Below are positions 39,192 through 50,311 of a DNA stretch of 64,000 nucleotides, one piece after another. A model generated the notes under the pieces. It was given only the letters and a program-made list of their open reading frames with translations. It was not told the origin of the DNA and did not search any database. Positions within the stretch are counted from its first letter, which is position 1; every line of letters starts with the position of its first letter. Source of the DNA: Pseudomonas hygromyciniae (GTDB taxonomy: Bacteria > Pseudomonadota > Gammaproteobacteria > Pseudomonadales > Pseudomonadaceae); the NCBI RefSeq assembly GCF_016925675.1, contig NZ_CP070506.1, positions 5,640,501 through 5,704,500 on the forward strand, read 5' to 3'. The translations under genes and the position numbers were made by a program.

Positions 39192-40787
39192 ATGCCCGTA
39201 CCTGATGTGTTCCGCGATGGCATGGCCCGCGGCTGGAAGACCCATAACGGCGCTGCCCTCGACCAGGACCTGACGCTGGAAGCCGATGTCGCAATCATCG
39301 GCAGCGGCGCAGGGGGCGGCACTACCGCAGAGATTCTCAGCGCCGCTGGCTACAAGGTGCTGCTGATCGAAGAAGGCCCGCTCAAGACCAGCAGCGATTT
39401 CAAGCTGCTGGAAGACGAGGCCTACGCCAGCCTGTATCAGGAAGGCATCGGCCGCATGAGCAAGGACGGCGCCATCACCATCCTGCAGGGCCGCGCCGTG
39501 GGCGGCACCACGCTGATCAACTGGACTTCGAGTTTTCGTACACCGGACCCGACCCTGTCCCACTGGGCCAGTGAATACGCGGTCAAAGGCCATAGCAGCG
39601 CCGAGATGGCGCCGTGGTTTGAAAAGATGGAGCAACGCCTGGGCATCGCCCCCTGGGCCCTGCCGCCCAACGCCAACAATGACGTGATCCGCAAAGGCTG
39701 CGAAAAGCTCGGTTACAGCTGGCACGTGATCCCACGCAACGTGCGCGGCTGTTTCAACCTGGGCTATTGCGGCATGGGCTGCCCGGTCAACGCCAAGCAA
39801 TCGATGCTGGTGACCACCATTCCTTCGACCCTGGAGCAAGGCGGCGAGCTGCTGTACCTGGCCCGCGCCGAACGCCTGAAGTTCAGCGGCGACACCATCA
39901 CCAGCCTCGAATGCGTGGCCATGGATGCGCGCTGCGTAGCGCCCACCGGCCGTAAGATCACGGTCAAAGCCAAGCATTACGTACTGGCCGGCGGCGGCAT
40001 CAACAGCCCGGCACTGCTGATGCGCTCGGACGCACCCGACCCACACTCGCGCCTGGGCAAGCGCACCTTCCTGCATCTGGTGAATTTTTCTGCGGGGTTG
40101 TTCGACGAAGTGATCAACCCGTTCTATGGCGCGCCGCAGTCGATTTACTCTGATCACTTCCAGTGGCAGGACGGCACCACCGGCAAAATGTCGTACAAGC
40201 TCGAAGCACCGCCCTTACATCCGGCCCTGGCCAGCACCTTGTTCGGCGGTTACGGCACGCAGAACGCCCTGGACATGAGCCAGCTGCCCAAGACTCACGC
40301 GATGCTGGCGTTGCTGCGGGATGGCTTCCACCCCGACAGCCAGGGCGGCAGCGTCGGTCTGCGCGGTGATGGCACGCCGGTGCTCGACTATGAGGTCTCG
40401 CCCTACGCCTGGGACGGCCTGCGCCGGGCCTTCCACAGCATGGCCGAGATCCAGTTTGCCGCCGGCGCCAAGTCGGTCAAGCCGCTGCACCATGACGCGC
40501 GCTACGTCAGCACACTGGCCGAGGCACGCAGCCTGATCGACGGCCTGAACCTGGAACTGCATCGCACCTGCCTGGGGAGCGCCCATGTGATGGGTGGTTG
40601 CGCCATGGGTGAAGAACCGAAAAATGCCGTGGCCGACAGCCTTGGGCGGCATCACCAGTTGCGTAACCTGTCGATCCACGATGGCTCATTGTTCCCCACC
40701 AGCATCGGCGCCAACCCACAATTGTCGGTGTATGGCCTGACCGCACAACTGGCGACAGCACTGGCCGAGCGTCTGAAAACAGCATGA
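39192..40787 (+). CDS. GMC-family FAD oxidoreductase
   Basis: 531-aa flavoprotein. N-terminal dinucleotide motif VAIIGSGAGGGTTAEILSAAGYKVLLIEEG (split over residues ~36-65), GRAVGGTTLINWT, a Cys-rich stretch (GCFNLGYCGMGCPVNAK, about 183-199), and the C-terminal GMC block with HDGSLFPTSIGANPQLSVYGL. The family oxidises alcohols or sugars. No signal peptide, suggesting export with its Tat-bearing neighbour. Substrate not predictable. Confidence 0.88.
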   Translation: MPVPDVFRDGMARGWKTHNGAALDQDLTLEADVAIIGSGAGGGTTAEILSAAGYKVLLIEEGPLKTSSDFKLLEDEAYASLYQEGIGRMSKDGAITILQGRAVGGTTLINWTSSFRTPDPTLSHWASEYAVKGHSSAEMAPWFEKMEQRLGIAPWALPPNANNDVIRKGCEKLGYSWHVIPRNVRGCFNLGYCGMGCPVNAKQSMLVTTIPSTLEQGGELLYLARAERLKFSGDTITSLECVAMDARCVAPTGRKITVKAKHYVLAGGGINSPALLMRSDAPDPHSRLGKRTFLHLVNFSAGLFDEVINPFYGAPQSIYSDHFQWQDGTTGKMSYKLEAPPLHPALASTLFGGYGTQNALDMSQLPKTHAMLALLRDGFHPDSQGGSVGLRGDGTPVLDYEVSPYAWDGLRRAFHSMAEIQFAAGAKSVKPLHHDARYVSTLAEARSLIDGLNLELHRTCLGSAHVMGGCAMGEEPKNAVADSLGRHHQLRNLSIHDGSLFPTSIGANPQLSVYGLTAQLATALAERLKTA

Positions 40788-40805
40788 AAAACCGATTATG
40801 CCCCC

Positions 40806-40908
40806 CTGTAGGAGCGAGCTTGCTCGCGAAGATCGTCAACGATAACGCAGCGCTATCAGACAGCCCGCGGTGCCTATGGGTTCTTCGCGAGCAAGCTCGC
40901 TCCTACAG
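40806..40908. repeat. REPIN, family B
   Basis: CTGTAGGAGCGAGCTTGCTC arms; spacer motif GTCAACGATAACGC next to the left arm. Between the GMC gene and coaD. Confidence 0.85.
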
Positions 40909-40957
40909 GGGGTTCATAGGGGTATTCGCGGTGTCTATAGTGCTTTCTTCTGAATAA

Positions 40958-42004
<1,047 letters not shown>

Positions 42005-42019
42005 GACCTTGTGGTGGCT

Positions 42020-42103
42020 GGGCGGGCCTCATCGCAGGCAAGCCAGCGCGCACATTTGAAGGTGTCCACAAGTCAAAATGTGGGAGCGGGCTTGCCCGCG
42101 ATA
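42020..42103. repeat. Degenerate REP pair
   Basis: A right-type arm (ATCGCAGGCAAGCCAGCGCGCACAT) precedes a left-type arm (ATGTGGGAGCGGGCTTGCCCGCGAT), i.e. the outward-facing order, between fdx and mutM. Confidence 0.6.
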
Positions 42104-42128
42104 AGGCCAGCCGCAGCGCCCGCGGTCT

Positions 42129-42941
42129 TCAGCTCTGGCACTTAGGGCAAAACACACTCGCCCGCTGCCCCAGCATCACGTTGCGCAATTCGCTCCCGCA
42201 GACCTTGCACGCCTCGCCCCCACGCCCGTAGACAAACAGCTCCTGCTGGAAATACCCCGGCTGCCCGTCGCCGCCAATAAAATCACGCAAGGTCGTACCG
42301 CCACGCTCGATAGCGGCCGCGAGGATGCGTTTGATCTCGATCGCCAGCTTCAGGTAACGCCCACGGGAAATGCCCTTGGCTTCCCGGCGCGGATCAATCC
42401 CGGCGGCAAACAGCGCCTCGGTCGCGTAGATATTGCCCACGCCCACCACCACCGCGTTGTCCATGATGAACGGCTTGACCGCCATGGAGCGCCCACGGGA
42501 CAGCTGGAACAGACGCTCGCCGTCAAACAGGTCGGTCAACGGCTCCGGCCCCAGGCGCAGCAGCAACTCATGGTTATGCGGGTCCTGGCTCCAGAGCATC
42601 GCGCCAAAGCGCCGGGGGTCGGTGTAGCGCAGGGCCAGGCCCGATTCCAGCTCGATATCCACATGCTCATGCTTGGCCGCCGGCAGACCGACTTCCACCA
42701 GGCGCAGATTGCCCGACATACCCAAGTGACTGATCAAGGTGCCGACTTCGGCGTTGATCAGCAGGTACTTGGCCCGCCGCTCCACCAGCACGATGCGCTG
42801 CCCGGACAGGCGCACATCCAGGTCTTCGGGGATCGGCCAGCGCAGGCGCCGCTCACGCACCACCACGCGGCTGACCCGCTGGCCTTCCAGGTGCGGCGCA
42901 ATCCCGCGCCGGGTGGTTTCGACTTCTGGCAGCTCAGGCAT
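42129..42941 (-). CDS. mutM: Formamidopyrimidine-DNA glycosylase
   Basis: 270-aa base-excision repair enzyme removing 8-oxoguanine. Catalytic N-terminus [13 protein letters not shown] (Pro2, Glu3), [13 protein letters not shown] helix-2-turn-helix, and the C-terminal zinc finger CKVCGSEL...CPKC are complete. Confidence 0.98.
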   Translation of the reverse strand: MPELPEVETTRRGIAPHLEGQRVSRVVVRERRLRWPIPEDLDVRLSGQRIVLVERRAKYLLINAEVGTLISHLGMSGNLRLVEVGLPAAKHEHVDIELESGLALRYTDPRRFGAMLWSQDPHNHELLLRLGPEPLTDLFDGERLFQLSRGRSMAVKPFIMDNAVVVGVGNIYATEALFAAGIDPRREAKGISRGRYLKLAIEIKRILAAAIERGGTTLRDFIGGDGQPGYFQQELFVYGRGGEACKVCGSELRNVMLGQRASVFCPKCQS

Positions 42942-42962
42942 ATTCGTCTCGCGATAAAAAGG

Positions 42963-43829
42963 TTAGTGCGCGCCCAGCTCGCGGATCGACAACTTCAAGC
43001 TCTCGAAGTCGTAGTCCGACAGGCCCACGTAATCCAGGACCAGATGGCCGATGCTCTCCCACTCATGGTCAACCGTCTGGTTGCCCAGTACCCGATAGGA
43101 CGCGCAGATATGCTCGGCCATTTTCAGGATCGCCAGCAGGTTTTTCAGCGGGCTGTTGCGCGCCGACTCATCGCTGAAAATCGCCAGGGCGTTATGGTGG
43201 TTGGCGATGGCGTTGGTCACATGCTCAGGCAGGCGCCAGGACTTGGCGGTGTAATAACCCACCACCGCGTGGTTGGTATGGAACGCGCGGTTCTCGGTGT
43301 CGACCACCCGGCAATCAGGCCCGGCCTTGGCGTAGGAATCTTCCAGCACGCTCATGTAGTCCGGGAACCGCTTGAGCATCAGCGGCACGCCACAATCGTG
43401 GAACAGCCCCAGGGCGTACGCTTCGTCCACCGCCTGGGAGCCGGTGCGCTTGGCCAGGGTCAGGCAGGTCATCGCCACATCCTGGGCGGTGTCCCAGAAT
43501 CGGTTGAGGGTGACGATAGTGTCATCGCTCATCTCGCCCTTGATCGACTGGGCGTTGATCAGGTTGACGATGGAGCGGCTGCCCAGCAGGTTGACCGCGC
43601 GCTGGATCGAGGCAATTTTGTTGCTCAGGCCGTAATACGGCGAGTTGACGATTTTCAGCAGCGAGCCGGACAGGCCGGGGTCCTGGGAGATCAACCGCGC
43701 AATCACCTCCAGGTCCGGGTCGGGCATGTACTGCTCCATCTGCAAATCCACCATGATTTGCGGTTGAGGCGGCACGCTGATGCCTTGCAGGGCCTGTTGG
43801 ATCTGTTCGGCGGAAAGCTCTTGGGACAT
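42963..43829 (-). CDS. HDOD-domain protein
   Basis: 288-aa signalling-type protein. The HDOD domain spans about residues 25-220, with ISQDPGLSGSLLKIVNSPYYG, AVNLLGSRSIVNLI and FHDCGVPLML. HDOD proteins lack full HD catalytic residues and act as regulatory or scaffold modules. It follows mutM's start by 21 bp on the same strand, upstream of it. ATG 43829 chosen; the longer frame runs into the REPIN. Confidence 0.9.
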   Translation of the reverse strand: MSQELSAEQIQQALQGISVPPQPQIMVDLQMEQYMPDPDLEVIARLISQDPGLSGSLLKIVNSPYYGLSNKIASIQRAVNLLGSRSIVNLINAQSIKGEMSDDTIVTLNRFWDTAQDVAMTCLTLAKRTGSQAVDEAYALGLFHDCGVPLMLKRFPDYMSVLEDSYAKAGPDCRVVDTENRAFHTNHAVVGYYTAKSWRLPEHVTNAIANHHNALAIFSDESARNSPLKNLLAILKMAEHICASYRVLGNQTVDHEWESIGHLVLDYVGLSDYDFESLKLSIRELGAH

Positions 43830-43916
43830 AGGTACATACTCTGGGCTAGGCGGCGATTCTAACCCCGATGGGAACCTGACCGACACCTCAAAAGCCGGAT
43901 TGGAGACCGAAGCAAA

Positions 43917-44005
43917 ATGTGGGAGCTGGCTTGCCTGCGATGGCATCGCTGCGGTGCGACAGACAGACCGAGTCGCCTGGATCGCAGGCAAGCCAGCTCC
44001 CACAT
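43917..44005. repeat. REPIN, family A variant (GAGCTGGCTTGC arms)
   Basis: Arms GTGGGAGCTGGCTTGCCTGCGAT and complement around a short spacer, between the divergent HDOD gene and rlmI. Shares the GGGAGCTGGCTTG core with the terminator at 18371. Confidence 0.82.
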
Positions 44006-44071
44006 GTCCGGCGGCGCGGCCAACAACGACACAACACGCTATACTCCCGCTCTTTTTTCCGGAGCGACGTC

Positions 44072-45268
44072 ATGTCCCTGCCAAGCCTGCGTCTCAAAGC
44101 CAACGCCGATCGTCGTTTGCGCAACGGCCACCTGTGGGTCTACAGCAACGAAATCGATGTGGCCGCCACCCCACTCCACGGCTTCCAGGCAGGCGACCAG
44201 GCCATCCTCGAAGCCGCCGGCGGCAAGACCCTGGGCATCGTGGCCATGAGCCCGAACAACCTGATCTGCGCGCGCCTGCTGTCGCGCGACATCAAGTTGC
44301 CTTTGGACAAGTCGCTGCTGGTGCACCGCCTCAACGTCGCCCTGTCCCTGCGCGACCGCCTGTTCGACAAGCCGTTCTACCGCCTGGTCTACGGCGATTC
44401 CGACCTGCTGCCGGGCCTGGTGGTCGACCGTTTCGGCGACATCCTGGTGGTGCAGATCGCCTCGGCGACCATGGAAGCCCATAAAGAAGACGTGATCGCC
44501 GCGCTGACCCAAGTGCTCAAGCCCAGCGGCATCCTGTTCAAGAACGATTCTGCCGCACGCGACGCCGAAGGCCTCAACCGCTACGTCGAAACCGTGTTCG
44601 GCCTGGTACCGGAGTGGGTTGCGCTGGAAGAAAACGGCGTGAAATTCGAAGCCCCGGTGATCCAGGGCCAGAAGACCGGCTGGTTCTACGACCACCGCAT
44701 GAACCGCGCACGCCTGGCGCCGTACGCCAAAGGCAAACGCGTCCTCGACCTGTACAGCTACATCGGCGGCTGGGGCGTGCAAGCTGCAACGTTCGGCGCC
44801 AGTGAAGTGTTCTGCGTCGACGCCTCGGCCTTCGCCCTCGACGGCGTCGAGCGCAACGCCGCGCTCAACGGCGTCGCGGAGAAAATGACCTGCATCGAAG
44901 GCGACGTGTTTGAAGCGTTGAAAGAACTGAAAGCCAGCGAAGAGCGCTTCGACGTGATCGTCGCCGACCCACCGGCCTTCATCAAACGCAAAAAAGACAT
45001 GAAAAACGGCGAAGGCGCCTACCGCCGCCTCAACGAGCAAGCCATGCGCCTGCTCAGCAAGGACGGCATCCTGGTCAGCGCCTCCTGCTCCATGCACCTG
45101 CCGGAAGACGACCTGCAAAACATCCTGCTGACCAGCGCCCGCCACCTGGACCGCAATATCCAGATGCTCGAACGCGGCGGCCAGGGCCCGGACCACCCGG
45201 TGCACCCGGCGATTGTCGAGACCCGCTACATCAAGAGCATTACGTGCCGGTTGTTGCCCAATAGCTAA
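44072..45268 (+). CDS. rlmI: RlmI, 23S rRNA m5C1962 methyltransferase
   Basis: 398-aa class I methyltransferase with an N-terminal PUA-like domain (RLRNGHLWVYSNEI). SAM motif VLDLYSYIGGWGVQAATFGA, DPPAF motif and the SCSMHL catalytic Cys region are present. ATG 44072 with a GGAG site; longer frame rejected because it starts within a REPIN. Confidence 0.94.
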   Translation: MSLPSLRLKANADRRLRNGHLWVYSNEIDVAATPLHGFQAGDQAILEAAGGKTLGIVAMSPNNLICARLLSRDIKLPLDKSLLVHRLNVALSLRDRLFDKPFYRLVYGDSDLLPGLVVDRFGDILVVQIASATMEAHKEDVIAALTQVLKPSGILFKNDSAARDAEGLNRYVETVFGLVPEWVALEENGVKFEAPVIQGQKTGWFYDHRMNRARLAPYAKGKRVLDLYSYIGGWGVQAATFGASEVFCVDASAFALDGVERNAALNGVAEKMTCIEGDVFEALKELKASEERFDVIVADPPAFIKRKKDMKNGEGAYRRLNEQAMRLLSKDGILVSASCSMHLPEDDLQNILLTSARHLDRNIQMLERGGQGPDHPVHPAIVETRYIKSITCRLLPNS

Positions 45269-45283
45269 GTAACACAGATCAAA

Positions 45284-45373
45284 GGTGGGAGCGGGCTTGC
45301 CCGCGATAGCGGTGTATCAGTTACAGATTTTTAATCTGTTACACCGCTATCGCAGGCAAGCCAGCTCCCACAT
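45284..45373. repeat. REPIN, family A variant, with T tract
   Basis: Left arm GGTGGGAGCGGGCTTGCCCGCGATAGCGGTG; right arm of the GCTGGCTTGC subtype. Followed by TTTTTTT, so it may also terminate rlmI. Confidence 0.8.
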
Positions 45374-45513
45374 TTTTTTGTGCTGTATCAGAAAGATTTT
45401 TCCTACCGTCGCAACCCACACGAGCCCAGGAAACTTCCGCCAACGGTTTTGATTGAATTCCACTTTTCGCAGACTAGTATCGGTTTCTGGTTTTACTCCG
45501 GAAAACAAAAACA

Positions 45514-46674
45514 ATGTCTGGGTCCACCTTCTCCCGCTTTATCCTCATCACCTGCATTTCCCTGATCAGCTTCTTCCCGATCAATATCCTGCTGCCCTCT
45601 TTCCCCGCACTGGCAAACCGCTTCGACACGCCCAGCGCAGATATCGCGCTGTCCATCGGCCTATTCACCCTTGTTTTTTCCATCTCCCAACTGATCGCTG
45701 GCCCGCTGTCGGACAAATGGGGGCGCAAGGAAGTGCTGATTGGCTGTATCAGCCTGTCGATCCTCGGTGCCATCGGTTGCGCACTGGCGCCGGATTACCT
45801 GAGCTTCCTGCTGTTTCGCAGTGTGCAGGCCATGGGCTGTGGATTTTTCGTGCTGGGCCACGCGCTGGTGGAAGACTTGTTCGACGAACAAGACCGCGCC
45901 CGCGTACGCCTGTATTACATGACCCTGAGCGGCTCGTTTGTCGCGCTGTCACCGCTGATCGGCTCCTGGCTGCAAACCACCTTCGACTGGCAAGGGAGCT
46001 TTTATGGGTTTGCGCTCATGGCATTGGGCATGTTGATCCATGCGTTTTGCATCCTGCCGCCCAAGGCTACCAGCCCGCACCGCGCGCCCGTCTCGATCCT
46101 GGGCACGCTCAAAGCTGTCGCCGCCAATCGCGACTTCCTGCGCTACTGGTGGATCGCCGCCCTGGTGTTTGCCTGCTACTTCGCCTTGATCAGCGTGACA
46201 CCGCTGATTTTCATGGATGCGTTGAAACTGTCCGAATACCAGTACGCGCTGGTGCTGATGGTGTACGGCGTGGCCTACCTGCTCGGCGGCGTGGCGGCTT
46301 CGTACCTGCAAAAACGCATATCGCTATCCCGGCAGATCAATATCGGCCTCGGGTTACTGCTCGTCGCCGGCGTGCTGCTAACGCTGATCGTCAGCGTTGA
46401 CGCCATCACCACCGTGACCCTGCTCATCCCGATGCTGATCAGTGCACTGGCGGTCACCCTGGTGCGGCCCGCCGCGATTTCCGCAGCGATGCTGTTGTTC
46501 TCAAGCAGCGCGGGCACCGCTGCATCAGCGGGGAACAGCATCATGTTCCTCACGGCCGCCATCAGTAGTGCAGCCTTGGCACAAACCGGAACGCATCTGC
46601 TGCTGACCATTGCGGTCAGCTTCATCGTGTTCAGCCTCTGGGGCTGGTTGACGAATTTACGGGTCGGGCGCTAA
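45514..46674 (+). CDS. MFS multidrug exporter, Bcr/CflA type
   Basis: 386-aa integral membrane protein with 12 predicted membrane helices. The MFS loop 2-3 motif GPLSDKWGRKEVLIG (about residues 61-75) and the N-terminal NILLPSFPALA and IGLFTLVFSISQLIAGP pattern of Bcr/CflA drug:H+ antiporters are visible. Exports unknown substrates from the inner membrane. No adjacent regulator. Confidence 0.9.
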   Translation: MSGSTFSRFILITCISLISFFPINILLPSFPALANRFDTPSADIALSIGLFTLVFSISQLIAGPLSDKWGRKEVLIGCISLSILGAIGCALAPDYLSFLLFRSVQAMGCGFFVLGHALVEDLFDEQDRARVRLYYMTLSGSFVALSPLIGSWLQTTFDWQGSFYGFALMALGMLIHAFCILPPKATSPHRAPVSILGTLKAVAANRDFLRYWWIAALVFACYFALISVTPLIFMDALKLSEYQYALVLMVYGVAYLLGGVAASYLQKRISLSRQINIGLGLLLVAGVLLTLIVSVDAITTVTLLIPMLISALAVTLVRPAAISAAMLLFSSSAGTAASAGNSIMFLTAAISSAALAQTGTHLLLTIAVSFIVFSLWGWLTNLRVGR

Positions 46675-46683
46675 CGCTTTCCC

Positions 46684-46786
46684 CTGTAGGAGCGAGCTTG
46701 CTCGCGAAAAACCAACAGGCACCGCAGGCCTCTCGATGGTGCTGCGTTATCGTTGACGTTTTTCGCGAGCAAGCTCGCTCCTACAG
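46684..46786. repeat. REPIN, family B
   Basis: CTGTAGGAGCGAGCTTGCTC arms, spacer motif GTTATCGTTGACG beside the right arm. Between the MFS gene and ilvD. Confidence 0.85.
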
Positions 46787-46978
46787 GAAGTCGGTGTAGA
46801 ATCGGCCCTATTCATCGCCAGTCATCCCCCGGCGGGTTTATGAGCTCAAGGCCAATGCGCACGGCGATCCCGTCACGTTTGCGGCAACTTCCGGACACCA
46901 GGCCCATTTTTCGGGTGTTCCAGACGTCAATAGAAGCTCACTCCCCTTTGATTCCTGATTAGCCGCCCGGAGTGCTCC

Positions 46979-48820
46979 ATGCCAGATTACCGCTCGAAAA
47001 CATCCACCCACGGCCGTAACATGGCCGGCGCGCGCGCTCTGTGGCGTGCCACGGGGATGAAAGATGACGACTTCAAGAAGCCGATCATCGCGATTGCCAA
47101 CTCGTTCACCCAGTTCGTACCGGGCCATGTCCACCTCAAGGACCTGGGCCAACTGGTCGCCCGTGAGATCGAACGCGCTGGCGGCGTGGCCAAAGAGTTC
47201 AACACCATTGCCGTGGACGACGGCATCGCCATGGGCCATGACGGCATGCTGTATTCCCTGCCGAGCCGCGAGATCATCGCCGACTCCGTGGAGTACATGG
47301 TCAACGCCCACTGCGCGGACGCCATCGTGTGCATCTCCAACTGCGACAAGATCACCCCCGGCATGCTGATGGCCTCCCTGCGCCTGAACATCCCGGTGAT
47401 CTTCGTCTCCGGCGGCCCGATGGAAGCCGGCAAGACCAAGCTCGCCTCCCACGGCCTGGACCTGGTGGACGCCATGGTCATCGCCGCAGATTCCAGCGCT
47501 TCTGACGAGAAGGTCGCGGAATACGAGCGCAGCGCTTGCCCAACCTGCGGTTCGTGCTCCGGCATGTTCACCGCCAACTCGATGAACTGCCTGGTGGAAG
47601 CCCTGGGCCTGGCCTTGCCGGGCAATGGTTCCACACTGGCGACCCACAGCGACCGCGAGCAGTTGTTCCTGCAGGCCGGCCGCACCATCGTCGAGCTGTG
47701 CAAGCGTTACTACACCGAGAACGATGAGTCGGTATTGCCGCGCAATATCGCCAACTTCAAGGCGTTCGAAAACGCCATGACCCTGGATATCGCCATGGGC
47801 GGTTCCACCAACACCATCCTGCATTTGCTGGCCGCCGCCCAGGAAGCCGAGATCGATTTCGACCTGCGCGATATCGACCGCCTGTCCCGCAACGTGCCGC
47901 AACTGTGCAAAGTCGCGCCGAACATCCAGAAGTACCACATGGAAGACGTGCACCGTGCCGGCGGGATCTTCTCGATCTTGGGTTCCCTGGCCCGTGGCGG
48001 CCTGCTGCACACCGACCTGCCGACCGTGCACAGCAAGTCCCTGGCCGAAGGCATCGCCAAGTGGGACATCACCCAGACTGACGACGAAGCCGTGCACACC
48101 TTCTTCAAGGCTGGCCCTGCCGGGATCCCCACCCAGACGGCATTCAGCCAGTCGACCCGTTGGGACACCCTGGACGACGACCGTGAAAACGGCTGCATCC
48201 GTAGCGTCGAGCACGCCTACTCGCAAGAAGGCGGCCTGGCCGTGCTGTACGGCAACATCGCCCTCGACGGCTGCGTGGTGAAAACCGCCGGCGTGGACGA
48301 GTCTATCCATGTGTTCGAAGGTCGCGCCAAGATCTACGAAAGCCAGGACAGTTCGGTGCGCGGCATCCTTGCCGACGAAGTCAAAGAAGGCGACATCGTG
48401 ATCATCCGCTACGAAGGCCCCAAAGGCGGCCCGGGTATGCAGGAAATGCTCTACCCGACGTCGTACCTCAAGTCCAAGGGCCTGGGCAAAGCCTGCGCAC
48501 TGCTGACCGATGGTCGCTTCTCTGGCGGTACGTCCGGCCTGTCCATCGGCCACGCTTCGCCAGAAGCTGCCGCCGGCGGCGCGATTGGCCTGGTACAGGA
48601 TGGCGACAAGGTGCTGATCGACATTCCGAACCGCTCGATCAACCTGTTGATCAGCGATGAAGAACTGGCCGCACGCCGGGTTGAGCAGGACAAGAAAGGC
48701 TGGAAACCGGTGGAGAAGCGTCCGCGCAAAGTCACCACCGCGCTGAAAGCCTACGCCCTGCTGGCCACCAGTGCCGACAAGGGTGCGGTGCGTAACAAGG
48801 CCATGCTCGACGGCCTGTAA
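46979..48820 (+). CDS. ilvD: Dihydroxy-acid dehydratase
   Basis: 613-aa Fe-S enzyme of valine, leucine and isoleucine synthesis. Cluster ligands are in [10 protein letters not shown] (Cys122) and the CPTCGSC stretch (residues 187-193); C-terminal [14 protein letters not shown] is the active-site motif. Length normal. A 192-bp leader after the REPIN precedes it. Confidence 0.97.
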   Translation: MPDYRSKTSTHGRNMAGARALWRATGMKDDDFKKPIIAIANSFTQFVPGHVHLKDLGQLVAREIERAGGVAKEFNTIAVDDGIAMGHDGMLYSLPSREIIADSVEYMVNAHCADAIVCISNCDKITPGMLMASLRLNIPVIFVSGGPMEAGKTKLASHGLDLVDAMVIAADSSASDEKVAEYERSACPTCGSCSGMFTANSMNCLVEALGLALPGNGSTLATHSDREQLFLQAGRTIVELCKRYYTENDESVLPRNIANFKAFENAMTLDIAMGGSTNTILHLLAAAQEAEIDFDLRDIDRLSRNVPQLCKVAPNIQKYHMEDVHRAGGIFSILGSLARGGLLHTDLPTVHSKSLAEGIAKWDITQTDDEAVHTFFKAGPAGIPTQTAFSQSTRWDTLDDDRENGCIRSVEHAYSQEGGLAVLYGNIALDGCVVKTAGVDESIHVFEGRAKIYESQDSSVRGILADEVKEGDIVIIRYEGPKGGPGMQEMLYPTSYLKSKGLGKACALLTDGRFSGGTSGLSIGHASPEAAAGGAIGLVQDGDKVLIDIPNRSINLLISDEELAARRVEQDKKGWKPVEKRPRKVTTALKAYALLATSADKGAVRNKAMLDGL

Positions 48821-48832
48821 GCCCCGCCCATA

Positions 48833-48864
48833 AAAATGCCCCGCCAAGTGCGGGGCATTTTTTT
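48833..48864 (+). terminator. Rho-independent terminator of ilvD
   Basis: Stem AAAATGCCCCGC / GCGGGGCATTTT with a CAAGT loop, then more Ts, starting 13 bp after the stop. Confidence 0.93.
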
Positions 48865-48898
48865 GCCTGCTAAAAACACCAGAACACTGAAGATCAAA

Positions 48899-48989
48899 AT
48901 GTGGGAGCGGGCTTGCTCGCGATAGCGGTGGGTCAATTGATAAATATTTGACTGACACTCCGCCATCGCGAGCAAGCCCGCTCCCACAT
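48899..48989. repeat. REPIN, family A
   Basis: Near-perfect GTGGGAGCGGGCTTGCTCGCGAT arms around a ~45-bp spacer; between ilvD and pchP. Confidence 0.85.
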
Positions 48990-49010
48990 TGGTTGATCGC
49001 GTTTAACCTG

Positions 49011-50069
49011 TTACTGGATTTCGTCGGGTTTGACGATCACCCAGTTCTTGTCCGCCGTCACCGGCAAGCCTTCTTTGGCCTGGGCCGCAGCGTGCTTGGC
49101 GATCATGCCGTTGAGTTGGGTCATGTACTTGTCCTTGCGGTTGATCCACAAATGGATGCCGCCCTTGGCCACGTCCACATCGTGGAACAGCATGTAGCCG
49201 TCGCTGGTGGGGGTGTCGCCGCCGACCAGTACCGGTTTTTTCCATTCGTCGATGTAGGTGAGGATCGCCGCGTGCTTGCCTGCCATCCAGGTTGCCGGGG
49301 TCCACAGGTAGGGGGTCAGCTCCAGGCCCAGGTTGGCTTTTTCGTCATATTTGCCGGCGCTGATCTGCTTACGCGCGGTGGTCAACTCGCCGGTCTGGCG
49401 GTCCTTGAGCAGGGTGGTGACGCCAATGACGTTCTGCGGTTTGACGTTGTAGCCGTACTTGGGATCCGAGGCGACCATGCGCACCAGCTCTTCAGAAGCC
49501 GCCGTCATCACATACACGTCGATGCCGTTTTCCATCAGCTTGTTGTACAACTCGGTCTGGCCGGTGAAGATTTTCGGTGGCTGCACCTCCATGTTCTTCA
49601 CCACATCGCCTTCGAAGTAGGTGACCGGCACCGGCTTGCCGGAGGCCATCAGCTCATCGACGTAGCCCTTGAGTTCTTTGAGGGTGAAGCCAGAGAACAC
49701 CTGGGCGACCCACGGGTAGCAGACCATGTCGTCCACTTCGCACAGGCGATAGTAGTAACTGAACAGACTTTCCTTATGGTCGGCGGTGTCTTTGAACGGC
49801 ATAAGCTTGAGCGACGGGTCGAGACTGTCACGGGTGATCAGGCCCTTGTTTTCCATGTACGGCAGCAGCGACTCTTCGAGGTCGAAGCGGTAGCTGGTGT
49901 TGTCCATGTCGAATACCGCGTAGTTACCCTTGTTGGCGTTGGCGATGATCATTTCATTGAGTTGCTTGGCGGCGGGGGCCGGCCAGTGTTTCAACTCGGT
50001 GGCGGCCATGACCTGGCTGGCAAGCCCCAGGCATAGCGCGGCGGCAAACAGTCTCGGCGCGAGCTTCAT
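49011..50069 (-). CDS. pchP: Phosphorylcholine phosphatase (PchP-like, HAD superfamily)
   Basis: 352-aa exported phosphatase with signal peptide (LFAAALCLGLASQVMA). HAD motifs: I, DMDNTS with Asp54 and Asp56; II, MTAASEE; III/IV, GGDTPTSDGYML. With a ~23-residue signal, Asp54 becomes Asp31, which is the catalytic Asp of P. aeruginosa PchP as I recall. That enzyme releases choline from phosphorylcholine in the periplasm. Family match is from memory; other exported HAD phosphatases are possible. Confidence 0.85.
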   Translation of the reverse strand: MKLAPRLFAAALCLGLASQVMAATELKHWPAPAAKQLNEMIIANANKGNYAVFDMDNTSYRFDLEESLLPYMENKGLITRDSLDPSLKLMPFKDTADHKESLFSYYYRLCEVDDMVCYPWVAQVFSGFTLKELKGYVDELMASGKPVPVTYFEGDVVKNMEVQPPKIFTGQTELYNKLMENGIDVYVMTAASEELVRMVASDPKYGYNVKPQNVIGVTTLLKDRQTGELTTARKQISAGKYDEKANLGLELTPYLWTPATWMAGKHAAILTYIDEWKKPVLVGGDTPTSDGYMLFHDVDVAKGGIHLWINRKDKYMTQLNGMIAKHAAAQAKEGLPVTADKNWVIVKPDEIQ

Positions 50070-50311
50070 GTGCGTTTTCTCCCTGAGTGAAAGGCACCCA
50101 CGCTAGCAAATCTGTATGACAACCCCCGCCACACGCACGACCGACGGCGTCCTGATTCCGTCACCCACGTACACAGGAGCGTCAAAGCCTTATTCCAAAA
50201 ACGACGGTCGCCATTCCATCTTGTTATTAATTCATTAGATATCAAGCTGTTAGGCTTGCCGGTTCGCAATCGCTGGCTCACGCGATTGGCAGCCTTCTAC
50301 TCGGAGCTTCA

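Noticed and set aside
46838..48958. 706-codon open frame on the minus strand opposite ilvD
   Set aside because: Antisense shadow of a high-GC gene; ilvD itself has full family motifs and the shadow shows none.
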